Shown: positions 25,869-34,940 of the stretch, one piece after another
Position numbering within the stretch: the first letter of the stretch is position 1
How the letters are laid out: every line of letters begins with the position of its first letter
Translations under genes and position numbers: made by a program
From: Flavobacteriales bacterium
GTDB taxonomy: Bacteria > Bacteroidota > Bacteroidia > CAIKAF01
Direction: 5' to 3'
DNA: 64,000 nt
Assembly (NCBI GenBank): GCA_026418175.1
Contig: JAOABX010000007.1
Coordinates: 1-64,000, forward strand
The notes under the pieces: generated by a model
Told to the model about the DNA's origin: nothing
The model's input: only the letters and a program-made list of their open reading frames with translations
Database searches by the model: none

Positions 25869-26279
25869 ATGAATATGATGAATGAAAACCCCAGCGTAAT
25901 TGTAAAAAGAAAGAATATTCAGCCTGTACTGGATTATTGTTTAGAAAATAAAATTGAGTTTAAGGCTGCGCCCCGTGATATGCCAGAAGAGTGGGACATT
26001 GAATTTTCAGTGAATGATATCATGAAAGCCATTAATCTGGGAATGTTTTTAAAAGAAAACAAATTAGATTTAGCAGGCTTTAACAGTATATCTTCTTCAC
26101 CAAAACCTGCAACAGTGGCTGCATCTAAACCCCGTACCCGTAAAACCGAAAAAGAAGAAAAAACAACTCCCCCCACTGAAAATAAACCAGCCGCAGTAAG
26201 TCCAATTTTTTCCAGTGAATCGGAAGAAATTAAAACCAATTATTCTTCGCCCATAGGTAATGAAGAAGCCTTGTTTTAA
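25869..26279 (+). CDS. Hypothetical protein with disordered tail
   Basis: A 136-residue soluble protein of unknown family. Residues 1-70 look folded (VIVKRKNIQPVLDYCLENKIEF, DIEFSVNDIMKAINLGMFLKE). The rest is low-complexity and rich in Pro, Thr, Lys and Ser, ending NEEALF, and is probably disordered. It follows the cyclophilin gene by 26 nt and is closed by a strong terminator, so the two are likely co-transcribed. No function proposed. Confidence 0.8.
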   Translation: MNMMNENPSVIVKRKNIQPVLDYCLENKIEFKAAPRDMPEEWDIEFSVNDIMKAINLGMFLKENKLDLAGFNSISSSPKPATVAASKPRTRKTEKEEKTTPPTENKPAAVSPIFSSESEEIKTNYSSPIGNEEALF

Positions 26280-26291
26280 ATAAAAGAATTA

Positions 26292-26327
26292 TAAAAAAAG
26301 AGGGGCTTATAAAAAGCCCCTTTTTTT
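26292..26327. terminator. Bidirectional rho-independent terminator
   Basis: AAAAAAAGAGGGGCTTAT ... AAGCCCCTTTTTTT: the GGGGCTT/AAGCCCC stem is flanked by A and T runs. It lies between convergent genes (25869 and the PorE-like gene) and can serve both. Confidence 0.8.
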
Positions 26328-26348
26328 ATATCAATTAGTTGAACAACG

Positions 26349-28262
26349 TTACTTTACATCTAATACTTTAATTTCTACCCTACGATTCACTGCATGTTCA
26401 TCTTCTGAACAAGTTACCCCGTTTTTACATTTATTTTTAAGCATCGTTTCACCATATCCTTTTGCAATTAGTTGCTCTTTTTTTACTCCTTTGCTTATCA
26501 AATAATTAACTGATGATTCGGCTCGTTTTTGCGATAATGCAAGATTGGTTTGATCTGAACCCCTACTGTCTGTGTGTGCACTTAATTCTACACTGGCACG
26601 AGGATTCTTAATCAACAAATCAGCCAAACGATCTAATATTTCCTTCGATTCAGGTAATAAATCTGCTTTAGCATATTCAAACAATATATCGTTAAATTCA
26701 AACACAACATTCTTTTCAACCACAGGCTCCATCTTAATGGCTAAATTATTTAAATCATCTTTGCTCGGATCAATTTCCAGTTCAAAATCATGAAACCCTT
26801 TTTTCTTAGCCACCAGTTTATATTTTTTATCCGGATCAAACTCTCCAAACTCGTATTTACCATTTTTATCAGTAACAATAGTTTTTACTAAATTTCCATC
26901 TTCATCATAAATTTCAATGGTAACATCAGCCAATTTTTTCTGAGTTAATTCATCAATTACAACCCCTTTCCCTTTTTTATAATGAATAACTTTTTCAAAG
27001 ATGAAGAACTCATCTGTATTTCCATCTGTATTTCGATTAGAAGCAAAGAACCCTTTTCTTCCTTCCCACCAGAATAATCCAAAATCATCACGTTCGCTAT
27101 TTATACCTAAGCCGAGATTTTGAGGAGTTGACCATTTTCCATTTCGGTAATAACTCACGTAAATATCAGATCCACCAAACCCTATATGACCATTTGAAGA
27201 AAAATATAATATGGTATCATTTACCACATACGGATACATTTCATTATCGGGAGTATTTAATTCAAAAATACTTTGGGGCGAAGACCAACTATTTCCACTC
27301 CGCGTACTCACATATAAATCATATCCTCCTTTTCCTCCTGGCTTGTTAGATACAAAATATAATTTCTGACCATTGGAAGACAAACATGGATGCAAACAAC
27401 TATATTCAGAACTATTAATGTTTATTGAAACCGGATTTGACCAACTATTCCCATTTAATTCAGACTGAAATATATTTAAAGTGTTTACCCCTTCAGAACT
27501 TATCCCCTTCTTTTTAAATTGCTGCTTGGATGCAATTTTGGTATCTGTAGCGCTTTGAGTAAAAAAGATAGTTTTATTATCAGATGATACGGCTGGAGAA
27601 CCTAAATAAAGCAATGACTCAAACGCTTTATCAAAAGGTTTACCATCTGAAAAGGCTTTTCCATCAAATTCACTGAAATAAAGCTTATAATTAGGATAAG
27701 TAATTTTAGTTTTTGAATCAGTAGTTGGATGAGGAACAGAGTATAGCAAACCATTTTTATAACGGGCTGCACCAAAATGCAAACCATCAATCTTTAAATT
27801 AATAGCATTAGCAGCAAAATCAGGATTGATCGTATTATTCTTAATTGCAAATTCGCATGATTGAATATACGTTTGGATATTTGGATGTCCAGGCTTCAAG
27901 GCATTAAACTTTTCATACATCACCTTGGCTTCGTTATATTTTTTTAGATATCGAAGCACATGCCCGTAATTTAAATACATCTCAACTGGCACATCCTTAT
28001 TATCCACCAGCTTAGCATAATTTTCATCAGCCTGGTGATAATTTTTCAGATTTCTGTAACATTCAGCAAGCTTGTAAATCCAATCAGTTTGAGGTTTTTT
28101 ACTTTGTGCTATAAATGATTGATAATACCCCAAAGCAGACTGATATTCTCCCCCTTCATAAAGCATGTCTGCTTCTTCAATTGCCATGGATTGTGTGTAT
28201 GATATAGACACGCTGAAAATAAGAAGTACTGTGAAAAATTTTTTGTAGATAGTTATTTTCAT
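26349..28262 (-). CDS. PorE-like OmpA-family protein (TPR, beta-propeller, CRD, OmpA)
   Basis: A 637-residue periplasmic/outer-membrane protein with four parts in order. After a signal peptide come tetratricopeptide-like helices (about 25-135). Next is a PD40 beta-propeller with repeats such as SPAVSSDNKTIFFTQS, HPCLSSNGQKLYFVSN and YVVNDTILYFSSN. Then comes a carboxypeptidase-regulatory-like domain (GVVIDELTQKKLADVTIEIYD), and a C-terminal OmpA peptidoglycan-binding domain (VELSAHTDSRGSD, LSQKRAESSVNYLISKG). This architecture is the one described for PorE, a T9SS-associated component. It ends an operon with a PorP/SprF-like protein and a type B cargo. Confidence 0.9.
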   Translation of the reverse strand: MKITIYKKFFTVLLIFSVSISYTQSMAIEEADMLYEGGEYQSALGYYQSFIAQSKKPQTDWIYKLAECYRNLKNYHQADENYAKLVDNKDVPVEMYLNYGHVLRYLKKYNEAKVMYEKFNALKPGHPNIQTYIQSCEFAIKNNTINPDFAANAINLKIDGLHFGAARYKNGLLYSVPHPTTDSKTKITYPNYKLYFSEFDGKAFSDGKPFDKAFESLLYLGSPAVSSDNKTIFFTQSATDTKIASKQQFKKKGISSEGVNTLNIFQSELNGNSWSNPVSININSSEYSCLHPCLSSNGQKLYFVSNKPGGKGGYDLYVSTRSGNSWSSPQSIFELNTPDNEMYPYVVNDTILYFSSNGHIGFGGSDIYVSYYRNGKWSTPQNLGLGINSERDDFGLFWWEGRKGFFASNRNTDGNTDEFFIFEKVIHYKKGKGVVIDELTQKKLADVTIEIYDEDGNLVKTIVTDKNGKYEFGEFDPDKKYKLVAKKKGFHDFELEIDPSKDDLNNLAIKMEPVVEKNVVFEFNDILFEYAKADLLPESKEILDRLADLLIKNPRASVELSAHTDSRGSDQTNLALSQKRAESSVNYLISKGVKKEQLIAKGYGETMLKNKCKNGVTCSEDEHAVNRRVEIKVLDVK

Positions 28263-28277
28263 AGATATTGAAGTTTA

Positions 28278-29225
28278 TTAAAATCTTGGTATATCAGCAG
28301 GAATGATACGTTTATTGCTGCGGGCACGATAGGCAATCATGGCTTCATGTCCTGTAAAATTTGCCTGATCCGTAAAACGTAATCCAAAATTTACTGCATA
28401 TCCAAATACTAAGAACTTATTTAACTGATAGTACAAATTAGCCCCCAAGGTAGTCGTGGTACGATAAGTAATACCAAAACCAAATGCATCTTTGAACAAA
28501 GCCATAGCATTGATATCAAATTGCAACGGAGCTCCCGGACTAATACGCATCAAACCCGAAGGTAAAATTGCCCAGTTTCTACCAAAGTCTTTACGCCATC
28601 CTCCATTGAGGTTAAAATGCATATCGTTTATATCTACCCGGATATCAGCAGAAGGACTATTGCCTTGAAATAATAAACTATTGGTAAATAAATTCTCAAC
28701 AGCAAATCCAGCGTAAGCATTATCTGTAAACCAATAAGCTCCTAAACGAATATCCGGAGTCCATACCGCATCTGCATTTTGATAAAAGTTGGGATCAGCC
28801 GGGTTAACAATTGGTGCTTCTGTAAAATTGGAATTGGTAAGCTTTGCTGACAAGCCCAAACCAAATGAAAGATAATGCTTCATATTCAACCGGATACGAT
28901 AAGCAAAGTTTCCGGTAAAAATAGAATAGGTAGTTACTCCAATTCTATCTTGGCTGATTTGTACTCCAGCAAACAAATTTGTTTTACCAACTGGCATTGA
29001 AAAATCAAGCATACCTACCATTGGGCTTTTATCAAAACCAAGCATTTGCTTACTGAAGAAGAAAGCTGCATTTATCTGGTTGACAGATGTCATACCAGCA
29101 GGATTAATGATACCAGGCTGTAGAAACTGCATGGTAAAATGTGGCCTGTCTTGAGCACGAATATTCCATTGCAAACTAGCAAAACAAACCAGGCTTGCTG
29201 CAAATATTTTTAATTTAATATTCAT
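28278..29225 (-). CDS. PorP/SprF-family outer membrane protein
   Basis: A 315-residue beta-barrel predicted in the outer membrane, with a signal peptide ending NIRAQ. It shows the family opening HFTMQFLQPGIINPAGM and the pattern MLDFSMPVGKTNLFAGVQISQDRIG, followed by alternating strands such as FAYRIRLNMKHYLSFGLGL. PorP/SprF proteins work with T9SS, and SprF is needed for export and anchoring of SprB, a type B cargo. The gene immediately upstream (20-nt gap) encodes exactly such a cargo, so this is probably its dedicated partner. Confidence 0.93.
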   Translation of the reverse strand: MNIKLKIFAASLVCFASLQWNIRAQDRPHFTMQFLQPGIINPAGMTSVNQINAAFFFSKQMLGFDKSPMVGMLDFSMPVGKTNLFAGVQISQDRIGVTTYSIFTGNFAYRIRLNMKHYLSFGLGLSAKLTNSNFTEAPIVNPADPNFYQNADAVWTPDIRLGAYWFTDNAYAGFAVENLFTNSLLFQGNSPSADIRVDINDMHFNLNGGWRKDFGRNWAILPSGLMRISPGAPLQFDINAMALFKDAFGFGITYRTTTTLGANLYYQLNKFLVFGYAVNFGLRFTDQANFTGHEAMIAYRARSNKRIIPADIPRF

Positions 29226-29245
29226 AATTCTTTAATTTATCAGGG

Positions 29246-32200
29246 TTAACGTTTTAATTCAATGTAACCAGTGATAGCATCTGAGTCGGGCGATGTTTTA
29301 AAGACAAAGAAGTAGGTTCCATCGGTTAGCCTACCGCTTCCTCCAATACCCATATTGCTGGTTCCATCCCAGTCGTTATTGTAAGGTGCAGCTTTATACA
29401 CAGCATCACCCCAACGGTTTAGAATTAGCAATTCATTATTGGGGAAATTATCTAACCCAACAATTTCAAACAAATCGTTTACTCCATCTCCATTCGGACT
29501 AAATCCATTGGGTATAAACAAGGCGTTACGCACAATAACCGTTACAGTGGCCGTATCACATTGTGTGATACATTTTGAAGAGCAGAGAACATACGTAAAT
29601 TGATCTGTACCACTAAATCCACTATTCGGAGTATAAACTATATCTTGTCCAGAAATGGTTATACTTCCATTGGTTGGATTAGCAATAACAGATATTGACC
29701 CCTGTCCATTATCGTTTAATGTAACACTCAAGGTAATGGGTGTATCAAAGTTTGTTGTTGCATTATCATTGGCTGCTGTTGGGTATGGATATACACCTAC
29801 TGTTTTAGTAGCAGAGGCAACACAGTTAAAATTATCAGTAATAGTAACTGTATATGTAGCTTGACCTGTAACTGAAACATTTATACTTTGCGAAGTAGCT
29901 CCAGTACTCCAGTTGTAAGTAGATGCTGTATTAGCACTTAGGGTAATATTTTCGCCAACACATGCAGTATCAGGTCCAGAAATTGTAGCCGTAAGTTGGC
30001 CGCTGCTAACATTCACAAAAACATTTTCAGAAACATTTGTACAGCCATTAGCCCCAGTAACTACAACTGCATATACCCCTGTTTGATTTACAGTTATAAA
30101 GGCTGTTGTTTCACCATTAGGCAACCAAGTATTATTTGTTGGACTGCTAGAAGTTAGAATCACACTTCCACCTTGGCAGAATGTTGTTGGTCCATTAGCT
30201 GTTACTGTAGGTTGTGGAGGTTGTGGATCAACAGTAACTGTTGTACAAACCTGCATTGTTGTGTCACATCCTACAGCCCTAACACATACAGATGCAGTTC
30301 CAAAGAAGGCTGGATCCCAGTTAACAGTAACTGTATTTGTTGTCCCAGCAACTGTACCGGCTGTAGGGGGTACAATGCTCCAAATATAGGAAGTAGCTCC
30401 AGGTGACGAAGTTGAATAATCTCCCGAACCAACACCTTGACAACGGAGTATAGGCCCAGCTGGTGCAGTAGGTAGAGGTTGCGTTGCATTGGTTACTACA
30501 TCCAATGAAGAAGTAGCACTTGGCCCGTTACAACCATCAGCATATACTGAAATTGTTGCTGTTCCAGCCCAAATTGGAGACCATGTTACTAATCCAGTAG
30601 GTGAAATAGTACCAGCTGCCGGAGGTGATATGCTCCATGTATAACCCGTTGCTCCAACCGCAGAAGTTAAATATTGATCAGTGCCTGGGCCAATACAACG
30701 AACTATGGTTCCAGCAGGGGTACTTGGTGTTCCCACTGTATTAACTACGGTGATGTTTTCACATACCGGACTACTGGGACCCCCACAGCCCAATGCAGAA
30801 ACACAAAGCTGTGCTGTACCCGCAAAATTTGGGTCCCAAGTTACTGAAGTTGTTCCCGTAAATGTGGTGTCTATTACATCATTGCCTGTTCCTGTTATAG
30901 TCCATTGGTAAGCCACTGCATTAGTAGCAGAGCTTACATATGTATCTGTACCTGCTCCCTGACAACGACTTAATAAGCCTGAAGGGGTAACGGGTGCCAT
31001 AACATTGGGTGATATATTTACCGAAATGCACGATGGAACACTAGGCCCATTACATCCATTGGCTGTAACGCAAATAATTGAAGCCCCATTGAATGATGCA
31101 TCCCAATTAATTAAAGCTGTATCTCCGATTCCAATATTGGTAACCGTATTTCCGGCACCTGTAATTGTCCAGTTAAAACCGGTTGCACCAATTCCTGAAG
31201 CAATAATTGTATCAATAGCGCTACCAGCACATCCATCAGCTGGTCCAGATAAAATCACCGGTTGCTGTACATTTTTATTGATGGTTACATTTAAACATGA
31301 TGGGGCAGTTAAGCCATTACAACCAACTGCCTGCACACAAACAGCAGCAGTACCATCATAACTTGGATTCCAAGTTATATTTCCGGTAGTTCCAGTTCCA
31401 CTTGCTGTATTTGGAGCAGTTACTGACCACACAAAATTTAATGCATTAGGATCTGCTGTAGTAGTATAATTTGTAACAGGTGCTCCTTGGCATAAAACTG
31501 TTGGGCCAGAAGGCGTAGTTGGAACAGATGCCGGAGGCGTTACTACTACTTGTGTATATACAGGTATTGACCATCCACAACATTGTTCTTTTACACTAAA
31601 GTAAATGTTATAAGTGGTTGTAACACCAGCAGATAGAGTAAAGCTGGGAGATGCAACGTTACTAATTACAATTGGAGTATTAGCATTGGTTGTAAACACC
31701 CTCCAATCATACTCAACTTCGCTTCCGGTTGGATTGGTATGGAATAAGGTAACAGACCCATTTGAACAAATTGTATCATCACTGATAGTTATAGTAGGTA
31801 TTGGTCGTGTTGCAGTTATGCGATGTAGGCCACGATACTGAGTCCCTCCAGCTGTAACACTGTATGTTCCTGTACTAGTATAGTATATGACTGCTGGAGT
31901 GGTTGTATTGTTATATGATGATGTTGTGGCATTTACATCGTTCACATAAAAAGCACCCCCAGGTAATGACCAGTTCCCTGCCCCATTCCGCGTAATTTCA
32001 ATCATGGAATTAGTGCATCCACGAGCATTTTCTAAATAATTGGTAGTAATATTAAGCGCATTGGGTAAAACACCACCGTTAGGTGAAGAATTAATTGTCA
32101 AAGAAAATCCAGTTAGTACGGGTTGTGAGGTTATTGGATTCCCAAATCCATCCCGACTAGCTATGGCCAATCTAACCCCATCACCCCCATTACCTCCGTT

Positions 32201-34771
32201 ACCGCCATTACCTCCATTACCACCTGGACCTCCCATCCCTCCAGCATTACAATCTGCATCACCATTAGCACAAGCGGCTGTGTACGGAGAACCTGGATAT
32301 GGAGTATAGCCAGGAATATTAGAGTAGCTACCATTAACTCTTCCTCCTCCTATTCCACCGGCACCCCCAGCACCACCAGTACCGCCGGTGCCACCGGCAC
32401 CTCCTACACCATTATTTCCAGAGTTGAGTAAGCAATCTGAAACAGTTCCACTGGAATTGAAATTAAATATCGCAAAAGTACTTCCACCTCCACGTCCACC
32501 AGAAGCGGCCCCGCCGCCGCCGCCGCCACCACCACCGCCGCCGCCGCCGCCGCCGGATCCATCACAACCATCATAATCCTCGTCAGCACCACCACCGCCG
32601 CCACCACCGCCGCCGCCACAACCTGGAGTACCATTTGTACCGTAAGAAGGCAAATAATACCCAGTAGCATAGCTGGCAGCTATTGTGGTTCCATTTGTTC
32701 CGTTTGATCCATGTGTACCTGGGTTTCCATTTCCTCCATATGGTGTTGATGTATTATTATTATCACAAGCTCCTTTTGGTCCTCCCGTTCCCCCTGGTGT
32801 AGAACATGGAGCAGGAGATGCGGACCCATTAGCGCCTGGTTGCGAAGGAGTATTATCACATGAATTATCTCCACCATCATCATCTCCTCCAATTCCACCA
32901 GCTCCACCATTACCACCATTACCCGCAGAACCTCCAATAGATGGGGCATTCGCTCCGCCAGTTCCAGCAGTTCCTGCACCTCCACCACTTCCAGGAGCAT
33001 CATTTCCACAAAAGAAAGGTACAGTTGAGTTTCCTTGCTGACCATTTCCCCCAGCTGTACCCGCTGATCCATTTGAACCATTTTGGCCTGCTACCCCATT
33101 GGTTGCGTTACCAGAAGTGATGTTACATCGGGTAATATTATATCCTGAACAGTTTCTAATTAAAACTCCATAATTACTTCTTCCATTTCCGGATGGGGTG
33201 GTTCCGGTTGAATTTCCGATATTGATGGTTAAATCTTGTAATGTCCAGTTATTCACCCCATCAGCTTTGATACCAACTACATGTTGTATATCATTATTAA
33301 TACTTTCAAATGCCAGGTTAGTATAGTTAATAGTTGTTGTACCCATTTGGCTGGATTTAACCCAAACACCAGAATTAATAGTATAACCACCATCTACTAC
33401 CACATTGGGTTTCATAATTGAAATTTGAGTTTCTGTATATGTACCATTACGCATACGTATTATATTCCGGGTACCAGAACTTCCACTGGCCAATTGCAAT
33501 GCCCGGCTAAGGGTAGCAACGGGGGCATTGATATACCCCAAGTTCAAATCATTACCGGTAGGTGCAGGCGCCACATAAATTATATCACATGCGTTATCAG
33601 CAATGGCTACTAAACAGGTAGAAGTAGCATCTGCAGCGGCACATCCGTCATTAGTAGTTAATGTGACTGTATAAGTTCCATTTGCTGGAAAAGTAATGTT
33701 TGTTGTACTGCTTGTTGGATTACTAATTACAACACCGGCTGGAGGTGTAACACTCCAGCTAAATCCAGTATTGTTTGCTACTGCACCAGCTGCCGGTGGT
33801 AATAAAGCGGAAAATACATACGGGGTATTAATAACGGCTGTACTACCACACACCGCACTTGTTATAGGAGGAGCTGCCGGGAAATATGTGACCCGAACAC
33901 ACTCTGATGCAGTAACTAATGAAGTAATGGTAAAATCGGGGGTGCAATTCGAACTCACTAAGCAGCGATATAGCCTTGTTCCTGGTGTCTGAGGAGGAGT
34001 GTAACTAGGTGAAGTAGCTCCAGGTATATTTACCCAACCACCAGAAGGGCAGTTAGTAGAAGGCGTTGGGCTAGCTGTAGAGGTATTTTCTTGCCATTGA
34101 TAATGCAAGCCTGTCGTCTGTCCAAATACGGAATTGACTGCTATATTAAGAGTAGTGGGCGTGCCAATACATAAAGTTCTATCTGCTCCACCGGCTGTAG
34201 GTTGCGTAGTAATGGTAGGGGGTGAAGCCCACGTCCATCGAATTCGAATAGCATAATAAAATGTTCCACATTGAAACACTCCATAATCATTCCATTGACA
34301 CGGAGGACTTGCAACATCTCTAAAAAATATACTGTATGTATTACATTGAGCTCTGTCATCATCACCAATAAATCCGGCTGAACAAGATGATTGGAATACG
34401 CAGTTGTTTGGACAATCTTTCTCCCATGCATCCGTTCGAATAAAAACAGTAGTTGCCGATGAATTAGTGCGTACCCGTAGGGTTGTTCCGGTTCCGAATA
34501 AAAATCCATTGGGTGCACAACTTACGCTGCCATTTGAACCACCTCCCGGAAAATTATCTCCGGAATAGAAACACTGTCCACCAGTTTCACTGGGATCAGC
34601 ATTATCTCGGGCCCAAGCATACCAAGTATATTCCGGGCCTCCACTTTGGTCTCCTCTTCCATCCCACCCCAAGTAACGAAGTTGAACTTCAAAGTTTACA
34701 TTCTGTGAAAAGCCTGAAAGGGCCGCAGCAAAAGAAAGCAATGCAGCATTAAGTGTACTTTTCCAATTCAT
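29246..34771 (-). CDS. Giant type B T9SS adhesin with glycine-rich block
   Basis: A 1841-residue surface protein. Order: signal peptide (to about residue 22); a beta-rich N-terminal region with an Ig-like part; a parallel beta-helix-like region about 395-555 (GTYTETQISIMKPNVVVDGGY, NYGVLIRNCSGYNITRCNI). Next is an extremely glycine-rich block, about 558-868; then five PKD/Ig-like repeats of roughly 85 residues, about 1075-1530, each with a Cys-Gln/Ile-Gly near the start. Two more Ig/cadherin-like parts follow. It ends with the gliding-motility-type C-terminal domain (FIPNGFSPNGDGVNDLFEI, LNRWGDAVY, GTYFFVFK). Likely an adhesin displayed through the PorP/SprF-like protein encoded downstream. 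Confidence 0.93.
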   Translation of the reverse strand: MNWKSTLNAALLSFAAALSGFSQNVNFEVQLRYLGWDGRGDQSGGPEYTWYAWARDNADPSETGGQCFYSGDNFPGGGSNGSVSCAPNGFLFGTGTTLRVRTNSSATTVFIRTDAWEKDCPNNCVFQSSCSAGFIGDDDRAQCNTYSIFFRDVASPPCQWNDYGVFQCGTFYYAIRIRWTWASPPTITTQPTAGGADRTLCIGTPTTLNIAVNSVFGQTTGLHYQWQENTSTASPTPSTNCPSGGWVNIPGATSPSYTPPQTPGTRLYRCLVSSNCTPDFTITSLVTASECVRVTYFPAAPPITSAVCGSTAVINTPYVFSALLPPAAGAVANNTGFSWSVTPPAGVVISNPTSSTTNITFPANGTYTVTLTTNDGCAAADATSTCLVAIADNACDIIYVAPAPTGNDLNLGYINAPVATLSRALQLASGSSGTRNIIRMRNGTYTETQISIMKPNVVVDGGYTINSGVWVKSSQMGTTTINYTNLAFESINNDIQHVVGIKADGVNNWTLQDLTINIGNSTGTTPSGNGRSNYGVLIRNCSGYNITRCNITSGNATNGVAGQNGSNGSAGTAGGNGQQGNSTVPFFCGNDAPGSGGGAGTAGTGGANAPSIGGSAGNGGNGGAGGIGGDDDGGDNSCDNTPSQPGANGSASPAPCSTPGGTGGPKGACDNNNTSTPYGGNGNPGTHGSNGTNGTTIAASYATGYYLPSYGTNGTPGCGGGGGGGGGGADEDYDGCDGSGGGGGGGGGGGGGGGAASGGRGGGSTFAIFNFNSSGTVSDCLLNSGNNGVGGAGGTGGTGGAGGAGGIGGGRVNGSYSNIPGYTPYPGSPYTAACANGDADCNAGGMGGPGGNGGNGGNGGNGGDGVRLAIASRDGFGNPITSQPVLTGFSLTINSSPNGGVLPNALNITTNYLENARGCTNSMIEITRNGAGNWSLPGGAFYVNDVNATTSSYNNTTTPAVIYYTSTGTYSVTAGGTQYRGLHRITATRPIPTITISDDTICSNGSVTLFHTNPTGSEVEYDWRVFTTNANTPIVISNVASPSFTLSAGVTTTYNIYFSVKEQCCGWSIPVYTQVVVTPPASVPTTPSGPTVLCQGAPVTNYTTTADPNALNFVWSVTAPNTASGTGTTGNITWNPSYDGTAAVCVQAVGCNGLTAPSCLNVTINKNVQQPVILSGPADGCAGSAIDTIIASGIGATGFNWTITGAGNTVTNIGIGDTALINWDASFNGASIICVTANGCNGPSVPSCISVNISPNVMAPVTPSGLLSRCQGAGTDTYVSSATNAVAYQWTITGTGNDVIDTTFTGTTSVTWDPNFAGTAQLCVSALGCGGPSSPVCENITVVNTVGTPSTPAGTIVRCIGPGTDQYLTSAVGATGYTWSISPPAAGTISPTGLVTWSPIWAGTATISVYADGCNGPSATSSLDVVTNATQPLPTAPAGPILRCQGVGSGDYSTSSPGATSYIWSIVPPTAGTVAGTTNTVTVNWDPAFFGTASVCVRAVGCDTTMQVCTTVTVDPQPPQPTVTANGPTTFCQGGSVILTSSSPTNNTWLPNGETTAFITVNQTGVYAVVVTGANGCTNVSENVFVNVSSGQLTATISGPDTACVGENITLSANTASTYNWSTGATSQSINVSVTGQATYTVTITDNFNCVASATKTVGVYPYPTAANDNATTNFDTPITLSVTLNDNGQGSISVIANPTNGSITISGQDIVYTPNSGFSGTDQFTYVLCSSKCITQCDTATVTVIVRNALFIPNGFSPNGDGVNDLFEIVGLDNFPNNELLILNRWGDAVYKAAPYNNDWDGTSNMGIGGSGRLTDGTYFFVFKTSPDSDAITGYIELKR
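32510..32618. repeat. CCG/CCA trinucleotide tracts coding poly-glycine
   Basis: Two near-pure tracts of CCG and CCA triplets (about 32510-32556 and 32587-32618 on the plus strand) encode runs of glycine in the minus-strand adhesin. They are far more GC-rich than the surroundings. Such tracts can change length by replication slippage. Confidence 0.85.
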
Positions 34772-34940
34772 ATATGGACAGTTTTATTGAGTTCTAGTAA
34801 TAAAATCTGTCCGAAATTAAAAAATGTTAAATAAAAAGCAAGGGGTATGTGAAAAAAATTGTTTGAAAATTAAACAACCTTAAAACAATAATTAAAACAC
34901 ACTTAATAATTATTTTGTGGAACTACGACTTAAAAAAACA

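Noticed and set aside
32510-32618. Short regular repeats that could suggest a CRISPR array
   Set aside because: The repeats are trinucleotide tracts with no spacers, inside a coding region.
32388-33081. Proline-rich, valine-rich or methionine-rich ORFs on both strands around the glycine block
   Set aside because: They arise from the CCN/GGN triplet tracts of the adhesin read in other frames.
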